Virus record (IMG/VR): IMGVR_UViG_3300024475_000251
Span: 1-24,376 of that record
Direction: 5' to 3' (one strand)
Origin: a virus
Length of the DNA: 24,376 bases
Of this stretch, positions 6,556 through 15,039 are shown piece by piece. Under the pieces are notes generated by a model, which had not been told where the DNA came from, ran no database searches, and saw only the letters and a program-made list of their open reading frames with translations. Position 1 is the first letter of the stretch, and every line of letters starts with the position of its first letter. A program made the translations under genes and the position numbers.

Positions 6556-6995
6556 CGTGGTCCTAGTACCTCAAATCCATCGAACTGCTGTTTATATCCA
6601 TCAGCATCTCCTAGGTATAGATAGTCATATCCCAATGCCTTGTAGTGCGCACATTCCCATTTTAAACTCTTAGTTCCTAGACTAAGTTTAGGATTATGAT
6701 AAGTCCAGGCAAACTGCAGTGCTGCTACATTCTTACTATTATAACGAAACATTAGACTAAATGCAACTAATTCGTTGTTATCATAATACCCATGTACATC
6801 ACTTTGAGGCATCCTATATTCCTCAAAGAACAAGGGCATGACACTGTCAAACTTTTTATACTTTACATAGGTATCATATATTTTCTCAAGTTCCATACAT
6901 TGAGTTTTTGATATATCGGTTAATGTTCTAGCGTCTAGTTTAAGTTTGCTTTTGTTGTAGTTAGTTTTTGATAGATCTATTCTTGTATACGGCAT
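6552..6995 (-). CDS. GNAT-fold protein resembling aminoacyl-tRNA-protein transferase
   Basis: The start is taken at ATG 6995 (MPYTRIDLSK), which forms a TAATG overlap with the gene upstream; a longer frame to 7034 lacks support. The 147-residue product resembles the C-terminal domain of bacterial arginyl/leucyl-tRNA-protein transferases. The segment LSLGTKSLKWE, then LGYDYLYLG, then DGYKQQFDGFEVLG matches the family order SLGTYxL, LGLxYxYLGYW, MxYKxxFxPxE. Those enzymes move an amino acid from charged tRNA onto a protein N-terminus. The usual N-terminal Cys-rich part is absent, so it could be another GNAT acyltransferase. Its place in the nrd operon gives no obvious link. Confidence 0.65.
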   Translation of the reverse strand: MPYTRIDLSKTNYNKSKLKLDARTLTDISKTQCMELEKIYDTYVKYKKFDSVMPLFFEEYRMPQSDVHGYYDNNELVAFSLMFRYNSKNVAALQFAWTYHNPKLSLGTKSLKWECAHYKALGYDYLYLGDADGYKQQFDGFEVLGPR

Positions 6996-7492
6996 TAACG
7001 ATTGACGACTTCTTGCTTGTAGTCTGGATCCCAACTTTTATAATAGTCTTTGCTTTCTAACCAAGCACGAGCTTCCGCTAGTTTTTCAGTTGGTTGTAGT
7101 AAAACTAATGCCCATGTGCCTTGATTAAGATGTACACCTGCTACTTCTTCACGTTCAAAAGGATGATCCTCAAGTGCAGTGTATCCTCTTTTACTTAGCA
7201 TGGGTTTAGCGCGGTCTAATATTTCAGTGAGTTGAAAGGGAAGAATGCTTAGTGGATCAAACCCCAATACAACAACTTCTTTGCCTTTGGGCCAATGGTA
7301 TGTGTAGTTTTCAAGTTCTGCACTGATCCACTGTTTAATCTCAAACTTATTGTCCAAGTGCTGAACAACTACTTTACCATCTATCCATGCACTTTTTGCA
7401 TAAGGACAAGGCGGAAGTCCATTAAAAACTTCCGACCTAATGCTTAGTGTATTGTGAATCCAAGATTCAATGTCAGAGGCTAAATCCTGCAA
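6995..7492 (-). CDS. Conserved-looking protein of unknown function in nrd operon
   Basis: This gene follows nrdB, overlapping its 3' end, and ends in a TAATG junction with the next gene. The start is uncertain: TTG at 7492 gives 165 residues, and longer frames run deep into nrdB. Visible features are GLPPCPYAKSAW near residue 26, a VVVLGFDPLSILP strand-turn and a GVHLNQGTWALVLLQP strand near the middle, and a charged end. The CPYA stretch recalls the CPFA motif of DUF1415 proteins, but the match is weak. Its fixed place after nrdB suggests a role tied to nucleotide metabolism or to the following enzymes. Confidence 0.7.
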   Translation of the reverse strand: MQDLASDIESWIHNTLSIRSEVFNGLPPCPYAKSAWIDGKVVVQHLDNKFEIKQWISAELENYTYHWPKGKEVVVLGFDPLSILPFQLTEILDRAKPMLSKRGYTALEDHPFEREEVAGVHLNQGTWALVLLQPTEKLAEARAWLESKDYYKSWDPDYKQEVVNR

Positions 7493-8594
7493 AAGTATCT
7501 TTCTCGACGTCCTGTTTTGTGCCACCAATAATGTAGCTTGAAATTTCTGTTTCCTGAGGAGCAACTTGCACATCACCGCCTGCAATCCATTTAGCAGTCC
7601 AAGGTAGTGGATTTGCTTGTGGTACAGTATAAGGCGATTTTAGACCTACTGCAAGCATACGCTTGTGTGCGATCCATTCAATGTATCCATCAAGTAGTTG
7701 CTTGTTTAGTCCGATCATACTGCCATCTGCAAACAAATACTCTGCCCATTCTTTTTCTTGATCCACTGCATCAACAAACATTTGTATACAATCTTCGCGT
7801 GTTTCTTCTTGAATCTTAGCAAAATCTGGATCATCTTTAGGAAGGATTTTAAGTAGTTGTTGTGTACTACCCAAGTGTACGTTCTCATCACGAGCAATAA
7901 ACTTGATAATCTTAGCATTGCCTTCCATCTTTTTAAGTTCAGCAAATGCCCAACTACATGCAAACGAAACATAAAAGCGCACACCCTCAAGGATGTTTAC
8001 ACTCATCAGTGTTTTCCATAGCAGTGTTTTCAGTTCATACATATCAATAACAATCTTCTTGCCGTTGACTGTATGTGTGCCCACGCCTAGTAGGTTGTAG
8101 TACATGCTCTTAGTAATAAGTTCGTCATAAAGTTCTGTAATACTGTCTGCACAATCTACAATCTCTTTAATGTCCATCATCTCATCAAAGATAATGCTAG
8201 GATCACTATATACATTGCGGATAATGTGTGTATAACTGCGGCTGTGGATTGTCTCACTAAATGTCCAAGTAGTAATCCAGTTCTCAAGTTCTGGCAAACT
8301 ACAGATAGGATTAAACGCTTCTGCTGGCGCACGACCTTGCACACTGTCAAGCAGGATCTGGCGCTTGAGATTACTTGTAAACACATGACGCTCGTGAGTA
8401 GTTAGTTCCTTAAAGTCTTTGCTATCTTTAAGAATATCCACTTCCTCAGGTCGCCAGAAGAAACCCAACTGCTTGTCAGTTAGTTTATCAAACTGGCGAT
8501 ACTTTAGCGTATCATAACGCTGCATGCCTAGTTCGCCGTCAAAGAACGCCATCTTCTCTGTGTGATTGTGTTTACTTGTGTTTAATACTGCCAT
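7473..8594 (-). CDS. nrdB: Class Ia ribonucleotide reductase beta subunit
   Basis: The 373-residue protein is very close to E. coli NrdB, with every key residue shifted by one. The iron ligands are D83, E114, H117, E203, E237 and H240, and the radical tyrosine is Y121 (HSRSYTHIIRN). The C-terminal tail (KDTFAGFSL), which docks on the alpha subunit, resembles the E. coli tail. It houses the diiron-tyrosyl radical used by NrdA to reduce ribonucleoside diphosphates to deoxynucleotides for phage DNA synthesis. It begins 12 nt after nrdA, with AGAGCGGAAAA before the ATG. Confidence 0.97.
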   Translation of the reverse strand: MAVLNTSKHNHTEKMAFFDGELGMQRYDTLKYRQFDKLTDKQLGFFWRPEEVDILKDSKDFKELTTHERHVFTSNLKRQILLDSVQGRAPAEAFNPICSLPELENWITTWTFSETIHSRSYTHIIRNVYSDPSIIFDEMMDIKEIVDCADSITELYDELITKSMYYNLLGVGTHTVNGKKIVIDMYELKTLLWKTLMSVNILEGVRFYVSFACSWAFAELKKMEGNAKIIKFIARDENVHLGSTQQLLKILPKDDPDFAKIQEETREDCIQMFVDAVDQEKEWAEYLFADGSMIGLNKQLLDGYIEWIAHKRMLAVGLKSPYTVPQANPLPWTAKWIAGGDVQVAPQETEISSYIIGGTKQDVEKDTFAGFSL

Positions 8595-8606
8595 TTTTCC
8601 GCTCTC

Positions 8607-10910
8607 TTATATTGTGCAACTGTCGCAATCTTCTTCATATTGAATCTCATCCGGAAGTTCCAAAGACACACCTTCAACACGATCACTCATGTCGTCGCCG
8701 CTTCCATCATATGTGTTGAAGTAGTACAACTGCTTGGTTCCATATTTATACGCCATTAGCAAATGCTGTAGCATTGTACTCATTGGGATCTTTTCATCTT
8801 CATAGTGTTGTGGGTTGTAGCTGGTGTTTACACTAATGCCTTGGTCAATATACTTTTGTAGTACTGCCATGATCTTAATGTAGCCTTCAGGACTTTGCTG
8901 ATCCCACAGTAGTTCATACTTGTTTTTCAAACGAGGATATCCAGGAACAACTTGCTTTAGAACACCGTCCTTGCTTTGCTTGACACTGACAAACGCACGA
9001 GGCGGCTCAATGCCGTTTGTGCTGTTTGATATCTGCGCACTTGTTTCAGCAGGCATAAGTGCCATTAGTGTGCTGTTACGAATACCAGTTGCTGCAAGTT
9101 GCTTGCGCAGACCTTTCCAATCCATGCGTTCTTGATGTTTAACAAGATCATCTACATCTTTCTTATAAGTTTGGTTAGGCGTAATGCCATCGCCATACTT
9201 TGTTTCATTTGTACCAGGGCAAGCACCTTGCTCAACTGCTAGGTCTGCACTGGCTTTAATTAGGTAGTAACTCCAAGCCTCAGCATACTCATCAATGAGA
9301 TCCAAGTTTGGGTTAGTATAAGTTGTATCATTCCGTGCAAGAAAGTATGCAAGGTTAATGATACCAACGCCTAGAGGACGGCGTTTCATTGTGCTGCGTT
9401 CTGCTGCTTTAACAGGATAGTTTTGATAACTTAGCAGTGCATCAAGTCCACGAACTGCAAGTTCACAAGGCTTTGCAAAATCTTCTGGCTTACGAATATT
9501 GCCCCAGTTGATAGCACTAAGCGTACACAGTGCAATCTCACCTTCTTCGTCATTAAAGTCGTTAAGTGGCTTTGTAGGCAAGTTGATCTCACAGCACAAA
9601 TTGCTCTGTTTGATAGGTGCTAGTTCAGGTTTGAAACTGCCATGATCGTTACTGTGGTCTACATTCTGCAAATAAATGCGTCCTGTGTTTTTGCGCTCTT
9701 CCATGAAACTTGCAAACAACTGTGCTGCTGGTAATGTCTTTTTGCGGATACTTGTTTTGCGTTCTGCTGCTTCGTATAGTTCCTTAAACTTGTCTTGATC
9801 TGCAAAAAATGCATCATACAATCCAGGAACATCATGTGGACTAAACAGTGTAATGTTGCCACCTGAGATCAGTCGTTCATAGAACAGTTTTGAGAACTGA
9901 ACTCCGTAGTCCATGTGGCGGACTCGGTTGTCTTCTGTTCCTTTATTGTTTTTAAGCACGAGCAGATCCTCGACTTCGTAATGCCATATAGGGTAATACA
10001 AAGTAGCGGCTCCGTTTCGCACGCCACCTTGAGAACATGATCTCGTAGCGGATTGAAACATTTTATAGAAGGGGATAACTCCTGTGTGGTAAGCATCTCC
10101 CGCTCTAATAGGCGAGCCCAGGGCCCGTATGGATCCTGCTCCGATGCCAATGCCGGCTTTTTGACTAACATACTTAACAATGCTGCTAGTAGTAGCATTG
10201 ATACTATCCAGACTGTCGTCTGTTTCAATAAGTACGCAACTTGAAAACTGTCTCTGTGGAGTGCGTACACCAGCCATAACAGGAGTAGGAAGGCTAACGT
10301 CGAATGTAGCTATAGCGTCATAGTAATCCTTTACCCACTGCATACGAGTTTCCTTAGGATAATGTGCAAACAATGTTGCTGCAATAAGTGCGTATGCTAC
10401 TTGTGGTGTTTCGAATATTTCGCCTGTGACGCGATTCTTTACTAGATACTTTCCTCTAAACTGCTCCATTGCAGCATAGGTTAAATTTTCGTCACGATCA
10501 TGTTTAATGAAGTCATTGATAGCACTCCATTCGTCATCGTCATAACTAGCAATTAGTTCCTGATCATAGAAACCAATCTCAACATTACGGGCAACAATCT
10601 TCTTAATATGCCAAGGCTCAAACTCGCCATAAACCATTTTGCGTAAGTGATAGTTAATAAGTCTACCACCCACAAACTGATAGCCAGGAGTCTCTTCACT
10701 GATTAAGTCTGCTGCACTTTTGATAAGTGTTTCTTGGATGTCAACGCTTGACATGCCGTTATAAAATTGTATGTGACTGCGAATTTCAACTTCACTTGCA
10801 CTAACACCTGTGATGCCTTCACACGCATAAAAAACGACCTTGTGGATCTTGTCCAATTCAAGGTCTTCTGTGGTACCATCACGTTTGGTGATCTGAATTT
10901 GCTTGTTCAT
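8607..10910 (-). CDS. nrdA: Class Ia ribonucleotide reductase alpha subunit
   Basis: The 767-residue protein matches E. coli NrdA almost position for position: C225 and C462 (redox pair), N437, C439 (thiyl radical) and E441 at the active site, tyrosines 729-730 in the radical path (QLYYFNT), and a C-terminal CDSC at 762-765 for re-reduction by thioredoxin or glutaredoxin. Residues 1-95 form an ATP-cone, the allosteric activity domain. It reduces ribonucleoside diphosphates together with NrdB. It is the first gene of the nrd-grx operon and has a late-type box about 43 nt upstream. Confidence 0.97.
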   Translation of the reverse strand: MNKQIQITKRDGTTEDLELDKIHKVVFYACEGITGVSASEVEIRSHIQFYNGMSSVDIQETLIKSAADLISEETPGYQFVGGRLINYHLRKMVYGEFEPWHIKKIVARNVEIGFYDQELIASYDDDEWSAINDFIKHDRDENLTYAAMEQFRGKYLVKNRVTGEIFETPQVAYALIAATLFAHYPKETRMQWVKDYYDAIATFDVSLPTPVMAGVRTPQRQFSSCVLIETDDSLDSINATTSSIVKYVSQKAGIGIGAGSIRALGSPIRAGDAYHTGVIPFYKMFQSATRSCSQGGVRNGAATLYYPIWHYEVEDLLVLKNNKGTEDNRVRHMDYGVQFSKLFYERLISGGNITLFSPHDVPGLYDAFFADQDKFKELYEAAERKTSIRKKTLPAAQLFASFMEERKNTGRIYLQNVDHSNDHGSFKPELAPIKQSNLCCEINLPTKPLNDFNDEEGEIALCTLSAINWGNIRKPEDFAKPCELAVRGLDALLSYQNYPVKAAERSTMKRRPLGVGIINLAYFLARNDTTYTNPNLDLIDEYAEAWSYYLIKASADLAVEQGACPGTNETKYGDGITPNQTYKKDVDDLVKHQERMDWKGLRKQLAATGIRNSTLMALMPAETSAQISNSTNGIEPPRAFVSVKQSKDGVLKQVVPGYPRLKNKYELLWDQQSPEGYIKIMAVLQKYIDQGISVNTSYNPQHYEDEKIPMSTMLQHLLMAYKYGTKQLYYFNTYDGSGDDMSDRVEGVSLELPDEIQYEEDCDSCTI

Positions 10911-10952
10911 CTTTGAACCCTTTTGAATATTTCTAATATTTTTTGTAACGCG

Positions 10953-10960
10953 GTATTTAC
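10953..10960 (-). promoter_or_regulatory. Late-promoter-like box upstream of nrdA
   Basis: The minus strand reads GTAAATAC 43-50 nt before the nrdA start. It is a weaker match to the late consensus than ATAAATAC. The rest of the gap 10911-11020 is AT-rich and shows no clear gene. nrd genes are usually transcribed early or in mid-infection, so another promoter may also exist here. Confidence 0.35.
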
Positions 10961-11020
10961 AGACACGAACACCATATATTTAAGACGTTATAATTCATAG
11001 ACACCTAAGACTAATGATTA

Positions 11021-12592
11021 TTATTGAATCAATCTAATACTGTATTTGAACGTTGCAGCCGATCCGGTGCTAGTTGTAGTATACTGTAGTGTAGTAATAT
11101 TTGAACTATTTGTCAAGTTAAAAGTTACACCTGCACTGCCATTATTTTCACTAAAATCATCGTCTAGTACCTGTGCAGTTGCATCATGTGTAATACGCAT
11201 AGTACCTTGACGCTTGGTTGTGCCGCGCACAATACTGTAGTCAATTTCTACAATGTTCTCTAGACTGTTGTTATCTGAGAATGTAACACCTGTTGACTGA
11301 TTACTAACATTGTCAGTTAGTGTTGCTGTTTGCCCATAGTTACGAATGTAAGAGCCAAACTGTGCTCCACTGTTCTGCACACTAAGTCCAAAATGACTAA
11401 CACGCAAAGTAGTTGTTGTTTCATCAGCATCTGGACGCTCAAAATCATCGCCGATACTGTGCATACCGACGCCAGCATATTCAATAACATGTGTACTAGC
11501 ATTGCCACTACCGAGATTGTTGTTAGCACAATCTTTAAATGTATTGTTAGCACTTGTAAAGCCAGGCCCATAGTAAACATGAATGGCACGATTATAGATG
11601 TCATTAAACAAACTGTTAGTAACTTTTACGCCGCGCGGCCCATTAACTGCCGGTGCAACACCTGTTCTAGCTTCGCCAATCTTTAGTCCTTTAAACAACG
11701 TATCAAACTGGCAACCAGTAAATGTAATGCTGCTCATGTCGTGATCTGCTACTACACCAAACGGACTGTTATTAAAGATACATCCTAAGAACTGCACATG
11801 TTCACTCTCGCGAGTTGTACTACTTTCAATTTTTACACTTGTTCTGCCCGTACTTGTTGGCACTGCAGATTCGTTGCCTCTAAAACGACAGTTTAAAAAT
11901 GTCATATGTTTTGCTTGGTTAACAACAAATGCATCAATGCCAGCTACTGCGGCCCAAAATGTTAGTCCATCAATAACAACATTGCCTGGTAATGCTGCGC
12001 CACTTGCACCAATACTACCATCTGTTTGTTGCAGAGCATCGCTAGTCATAGCAACTGCGTCACCTCCAGCAGTTGTACATTTGATAATACTACTATCAAA
12101 TCCATCGCCCCATAGTTTAGCGTATGTAGGAATCTTTAGTACGTCTGTTACAATGTAAGTACCCGCTGGGAAGAACAATGCACGACGAATCTCTGTGTTT
12201 GTTGCACGACTGAACAGTTGAAACAGTGCGCGGTTAATTGCTGCAGTATCATCTGTTACACCATCACCTTTAGCACCAAAGTCTTTAACACTAGCATGGT
12301 CATCATACTTTTGCTGCATGGTGCGTGTAATTGGATCATTGGCAGTTAAACCAGTTGTAGCAGTATAGCCTGCTGCAGCACCCTTGTAGGTGTAGGTATC
12401 TGCACTGTCAAGCAAGTCGCTGTTTGCTGTTAGTAGTTCAATGTTCTCAATCTGTGGAGCATCTGTGCCGCCATTGCCAATGTAAATTCTGCGTGTATCT
12501 ACCGCAAGACCAAGCTCGCCCACTGCTAGTTGTGGTAAGTTATCAGCAACGCCTCTACGATGTTGAATTCTCGAGATTTGCACAATCGCCAT
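11021..12592 (-). CDS. Tail fibre/tailspike with pectate-lyase-like beta-helix
   Basis: The 523-residue protein starts with a short domain (IQHRRG at 9-14, GELGLAVDTRRIYIGNG at 25-41) common at the N-terminus of phage fibre proteins. Residues 101-120 contain SVKDFGAKGDGVTDDT, the entry of the pectate-lyase_3 superfamily right-handed beta-helix, followed by many short strand repeats (IDGLTFWAA, FLNCRFRGN, FLGCIFNNS, FTGCQFDTL, VTNSLFNDI). The C-terminus is a beta-rich head. Such proteins form trimers that bind or cleave surface polysaccharide and set host range. It has its own late box and a GTAGGAG ribosome site. Confidence 0.85.
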   Translation of the reverse strand: MAIVQISRIQHRRGVADNLPQLAVGELGLAVDTRRIYIGNGGTDAPQIENIELLTANSDLLDSADTYTYKGAAAGYTATTGLTANDPITRTMQQKYDDHASVKDFGAKGDGVTDDTAAINRALFQLFSRATNTEIRRALFFPAGTYIVTDVLKIPTYAKLWGDGFDSSIIKCTTAGGDAVAMTSDALQQTDGSIGASGAALPGNVVIDGLTFWAAVAGIDAFVVNQAKHMTFLNCRFRGNESAVPTSTGRTSVKIESSTTRESEHVQFLGCIFNNSPFGVVADHDMSSITFTGCQFDTLFKGLKIGEARTGVAPAVNGPRGVKVTNSLFNDIYNRAIHVYYGPGFTSANNTFKDCANNNLGSGNASTHVIEYAGVGMHSIGDDFERPDADETTTTLRVSHFGLSVQNSGAQFGSYIRNYGQTATLTDNVSNQSTGVTFSDNNSLENIVEIDYSIVRGTTKRQGTMRITHDATAQVLDDDFSENNGSAGVTFNLTNSSNITTLQYTTTSTGSAATFKYSIRLIQ

Positions 12593-12619
12593 GTTAGTAT
12601 ACTCCTACAATATAATGTA

Positions 12620-12627
12620 GTATTTAT
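12620..12627 (-). promoter_or_regulatory. Late promoter for the tailspike gene
   Basis: The minus strand reads ATAAATAC followed by TACATTA, close to the T4 late consensus. It overlaps the stop codon of the nuclease gene and lies 28 nt before the tailspike ATG, leaving room for a leader with GTAGGAG. Confidence 0.75.
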
Positions 12628-13304
12628 CCTTGCTCGTAGTACTGAGCGACTCTGTCAAACCATATATTACTGTAGTGGTCAAATGCAGCACCTTCCAGTA
12701 TCCATTCCTGGTACTGATAGTCTTTGCTGCACATAAGAATAACACCTTTGTTGATACTAGTTTCAAACATATTATTGTGTGCATGAGCATAAGCACATAA
12801 CTGCAGGAAGTAATCTTCTACCCATTCAGTTTTCTTTGGCTTATTTGTTTGCTTAAAATCGAGAATAGCGGGATCGCCAGCATGCACACCAACTAGGTCA
12901 GTTGTGCCTGCATATAGTCCACTGTAGTAAAGAGGAACTTCTGTACCCCAATACTCATCTGCATTTTTAAGACCATGCTCAATGACAAGCTCTGCCATAC
13001 GATGGCTTTGCGCACTGTAAGGATTGCTACCAGGTGTGCCAATCTCACCAGTCATAACATAGTCCTCAAGCCACTTGTGCATGCGAGTGCCTCTGCCTGC
13101 TGCTTCAGTGACAATCTGCTGTGCTTTTTCCTCACCAACCCGTTTTTTCCAATTAGCAAGTGCTTGCATCTTTTCTTTAGACTTTGTCTTGTCGAGGATC
13201 GTAGTGACACTAGGCACTGCATTTCCATCTGGAGTTGCATAGTGCCTTTTGCCTTCAATTGTTTTTCTATTAATGGGTTTATAGTCGTATCTGTTAATAA
13301 GCAT
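12624..13304 (-). CDS. PD-(D/E)XK (RecB-like) nuclease
   Basis: The 226-residue protein has the motifs of RecB-family exonucleases in order: GTRMHKWLE with H76, GTTDLVG with D136, LDFKQTNK with D149-x-K151 (the catalytic D-x-K pair), and QLCAY with Q168 and Y172. These chelate two metal ions for DNA cleavage. The protein is close to full size for a single-domain member. Its job could be DNA processing during recombination, packaging-associated trimming or host DNA breakdown. The start codon sits inside a perfect inverted repeat and has no clear Shine-Dalgarno sequence. Confidence 0.85.
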   Translation of the reverse strand: MLINRYDYKPINRKTIEGKRHYATPDGNAVPSVTTILDKTKSKEKMQALANWKKRVGEEKAQQIVTEAAGRGTRMHKWLEDYVMTGEIGTPGSNPYSAQSHRMAELVIEHGLKNADEYWGTEVPLYYSGLYAGTTDLVGVHAGDPAILDFKQTNKPKKTEWVEDYFLQLCAYAHAHNNMFETSINKGVILMCSKDYQYQEWILEGAAFDHYSNIWFDRVAQYYEQG

Positions 13305-13313
13305 GTGCTTATT
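13296..13313. repeat. Perfect inverted repeat over the nuclease start codon
   Basis: Arms AATAAGCA and TGCTTATT flank a 2-nt centre. The ATG of the nuclease gene (13302-13304 on the plus strand, read as CAT) lies within it. In RNA it would make a 7-bp hairpin with a 4-nt loop that contains part of the start codon. It could repress translation or be a protein-binding palindrome. Confidence 0.55.
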
Positions 13314-13321
13314 ATACTATA

Positions 13322-13681
13322 CTACCAAGTGATATACCAATAAAAATATGTACCGCTAGAGCTTTTTCTTGCGATAGTATAACCCTTGTTCTCGAAATGT
13401 GCAATCACTTCGTTCATCTGTTCTGTTTTAACAGTGTCAGTGATTGTGCCTTGATATGCTTTGTAATAGTTTTGACCGTCTGTGTCATTGTCAGTCATTG
13501 GGCTACCTGTAATAGTAGTACCTTGTATACTAACTGTTGAGGTGTCGCTAATGGTTGCTACAAACGCACTGTTAGCAATAGCATTTAGTACAGCAATTTC
13601 CATGATACTGATTTGCTGTGCTAGTACATTGTTGTTTTGCGCTCTTTCACGAGCCTGTGCGCCTGTAGGGAAATATGCCAT
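13322..13681 (-). CDS. Small probable virion protein, unknown
   Basis: The 119-residue product begins MAYFPTGAQARERAQNNNVL. It has an N-terminal helix, a Thr/Ser-rich middle (ISDTSTVSIQGTTITGSP) and a C-terminal mixed part ending in SGTYFYWYITW. There is no signal peptide or enzyme motif. The ATG is in a TAATG overlap with the gene upstream, so it belongs to the 15815-13322 series. No family is recognised beyond a small structural-protein look. Confidence 0.7.
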   Translation of the reverse strand: MAYFPTGAQARERAQNNNVLAQQISIMEIAVLNAIANSAFVATISDTSTVSIQGTTITGSPMTDNDTDGQNYYKAYQGTITDTVKTEQMNEVIAHFENKGYTIARKSSSGTYFYWYITW

Positions 13682-13950
13682 TAATCGTACATGAAGATAA
13701 CTTCTGTGCTACCTTCCTCCATGTCTACAATTTCGTATCCGCCTGGAAATCTTTTATCAAGTTCATCTAGTAAAGAATCTTTAGGTTCATCATCTGTAAA
13801 GAATGTTGCACGGATGTAGCCTTCATCTTCTTCGCCAAACATGCCGTTGATGCCCAAAAAGTCAACCATGTCAATCACAGCATTTTCAACTTCTTTTTCG
13901 CTAGGATACTTTTTTGTTTTTTCGTTAAGTTTGTCTAATAAGTCACGCAT
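13681..13950 (-). CDS. Small acidic protein, unknown
   Basis: The start is taken at ATG 13950 (MRDLLDKLNEKTKKYPSEKE), overlapping the previous stop by 8 nt. The frame is open to 14019, but the longer N-terminus lies inside the upstream gene. The 89-residue protein is charged: a helical N-terminus, then GYIRATFFTDDEP and YEIVDMEEGSTEVIFMYD, suggesting a small alpha/beta domain. The function is unknown. Confidence 0.7.
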   Translation of the reverse strand: MRDLLDKLNEKTKKYPSEKEVENAVIDMVDFLGINGMFGEEDEGYIRATFFTDDEPKDSLLDELDKRFPGGYEIVDMEEGSTEVIFMYD

Positions 13951-14836
13951 TTTTCTTTGCCATCTTAGTTGCTGTAGCGTAGTAAATCGCTTCGCCTTGT
14001 TCTTTACCATAGCGGTCAATAAAGTCTGACTTTGGTAGTTTCTTTTCGTAATGCTTCATCTTACGCTTTTCTGCTTTAGTAAGACTGCGCTCTTTAAATG
14101 CTTGCCATGCCTCATTGACACTCTCACCAGCATGCATTGCAGCCATGTGCTTGCGATACTTTTCAGTACCTTTCTTGTGTGGGCTCTTGCCTTCACCAAT
14201 CATGTTAAACAGTTTAGGCATTAGTTTGTTAAACTTTTCAATTGTGCCAATACGCTGAATGATTGCTTCTTTACTGTTGTCGTTAACTTTGTCATAGATT
14301 TGTGTAAGCACACTAGCAGTGTACATGTCGATCATTTGTTTGCCATCACCAAACTCAACTTTACTTGCTTGTTTGTTAGCAACAATATCACGCATCTGTT
14401 TCATAACATCTGTGCGTGTGTCAACTTGTCTGCCATCTTTGCCAAACATTTTACTTAGGTGTGGCGGAAGTTCGCCTTCAACAAATTCTTTGGTTCTCAT
14501 CTTAGTTGCCCTTTGTGCCATTTTTGCAACACGCTCATCATCTGGCATGTCTGTTTGCGGCTCCTCATATCCTGCGCCTTCGTCTTCTGCATCTGCACTT
14601 GCAAATGTGATACTATCCTTGTCAAACTTAGCAATAACATTTGCAAGTTGTGGATTAGTATCAAATACTGTTTTAAAACCTTCATAGTCAACAACTACAC
14701 CTGCGTTAGCAAGCATCTGTAGAAAGCCGTTCATGCTAAGTTTACCCTGCTTGTCACGCTGACTAGCACGGTTCTGTGCAATCATTGCTGCACTCATAAT
14801 AGCATCTACTGCACTATCTACTTCAAAGAAACGCAT
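13943..14836 (-). CDS. Helical protein with capsid-targeting-like N-terminus, unknown
   Basis: The 297-residue protein begins MRFFEVDSAVDAIMSAA, which shares the M-R-F-x-E start seen in other genes of this region. It is mostly predicted helix, with an acidic linker near 80-102 (DAEDEGAGYEE, DMPDDERV) and a strongly basic C-terminus rich in Lys, Arg and His (HKKGTEKYRKH; LTKAEKRKMKHYEKKL). It starts in a TAATG overlap after the 67-residue gene. Such composition fits a scaffold-core or internal head protein that touches DNA. No enzyme motif is seen. Confidence 0.7.
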   Translation of the reverse strand: MRFFEVDSAVDAIMSAAMIAQNRASQRDKQGKLSMNGFLQMLANAGVVVDYEGFKTVFDTNPQLANVIAKFDKDSITFASADAEDEGAGYEEPQTDMPDDERVAKMAQRATKMRTKEFVEGELPPHLSKMFGKDGRQVDTRTDVMKQMRDIVANKQASKVEFGDGKQMIDMYTASVLTQIYDKVNDNSKEAIIQRIGTIEKFNKLMPKLFNMIGEGKSPHKKGTEKYRKHMAAMHAGESVNEAWQAFKERSLTKAEKRKMKHYEKKLPKSDFIDRYGKEQGEAIYYATATKMAKKNA

Positions 14837-15039
14837 TATGCACTAAAGCCCATTACGCCGCTACGACCTAGCATGTCTTTAAACTCTGCAAATTCAACAT
14901 CGCCATCTGCTAGTTCAACTTGTTCCACTTCAGGTGCTGTTTCTGGTGCTGCTGTTTCAACTGCAACTTCTTCTGCAACTGGTGTTGTAATAGCATCCAA
15001 ACGATCTTGTAATGCTCTCATGTCAACTGTTGTATACAT
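14836..15039 (-). CDS. Small acidic protein, unknown
   Basis: The 67-residue product has a helical start (MYTTVDMRALQDRLDAI) and an Ala/Glu/Pro/Val-rich acidic middle (VAEEVAVETAAPETAPEVEQ), then EFAEFKDMLGRSG. It shares TAATG junctions on both sides, so it is coupled to the 258- and 297-residue genes. The composition recalls small prohead-core proteins, but no specific homologue is recognised. Confidence 0.7.
   Translation of the reverse strand: MYTTVDMRALQDRLDAITTPVAEEVAVETAAPETAPEVEQVELADGDVEFAEFKDMLGRSGVMGFSA

Noticed and set aside
6996-7034. Longer N-terminus for the transferase-like gene
   Set aside because: The extra codons lie inside the gene upstream; the ATG at 6995 gives the TAATG junction common in this phage.
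10911-11020. Gene or terminator between nrdA and the tailspike gene
   Set aside because: The gap is AT-rich, with a promoter-like box but no clear hairpin with a T run and no ORF of note.
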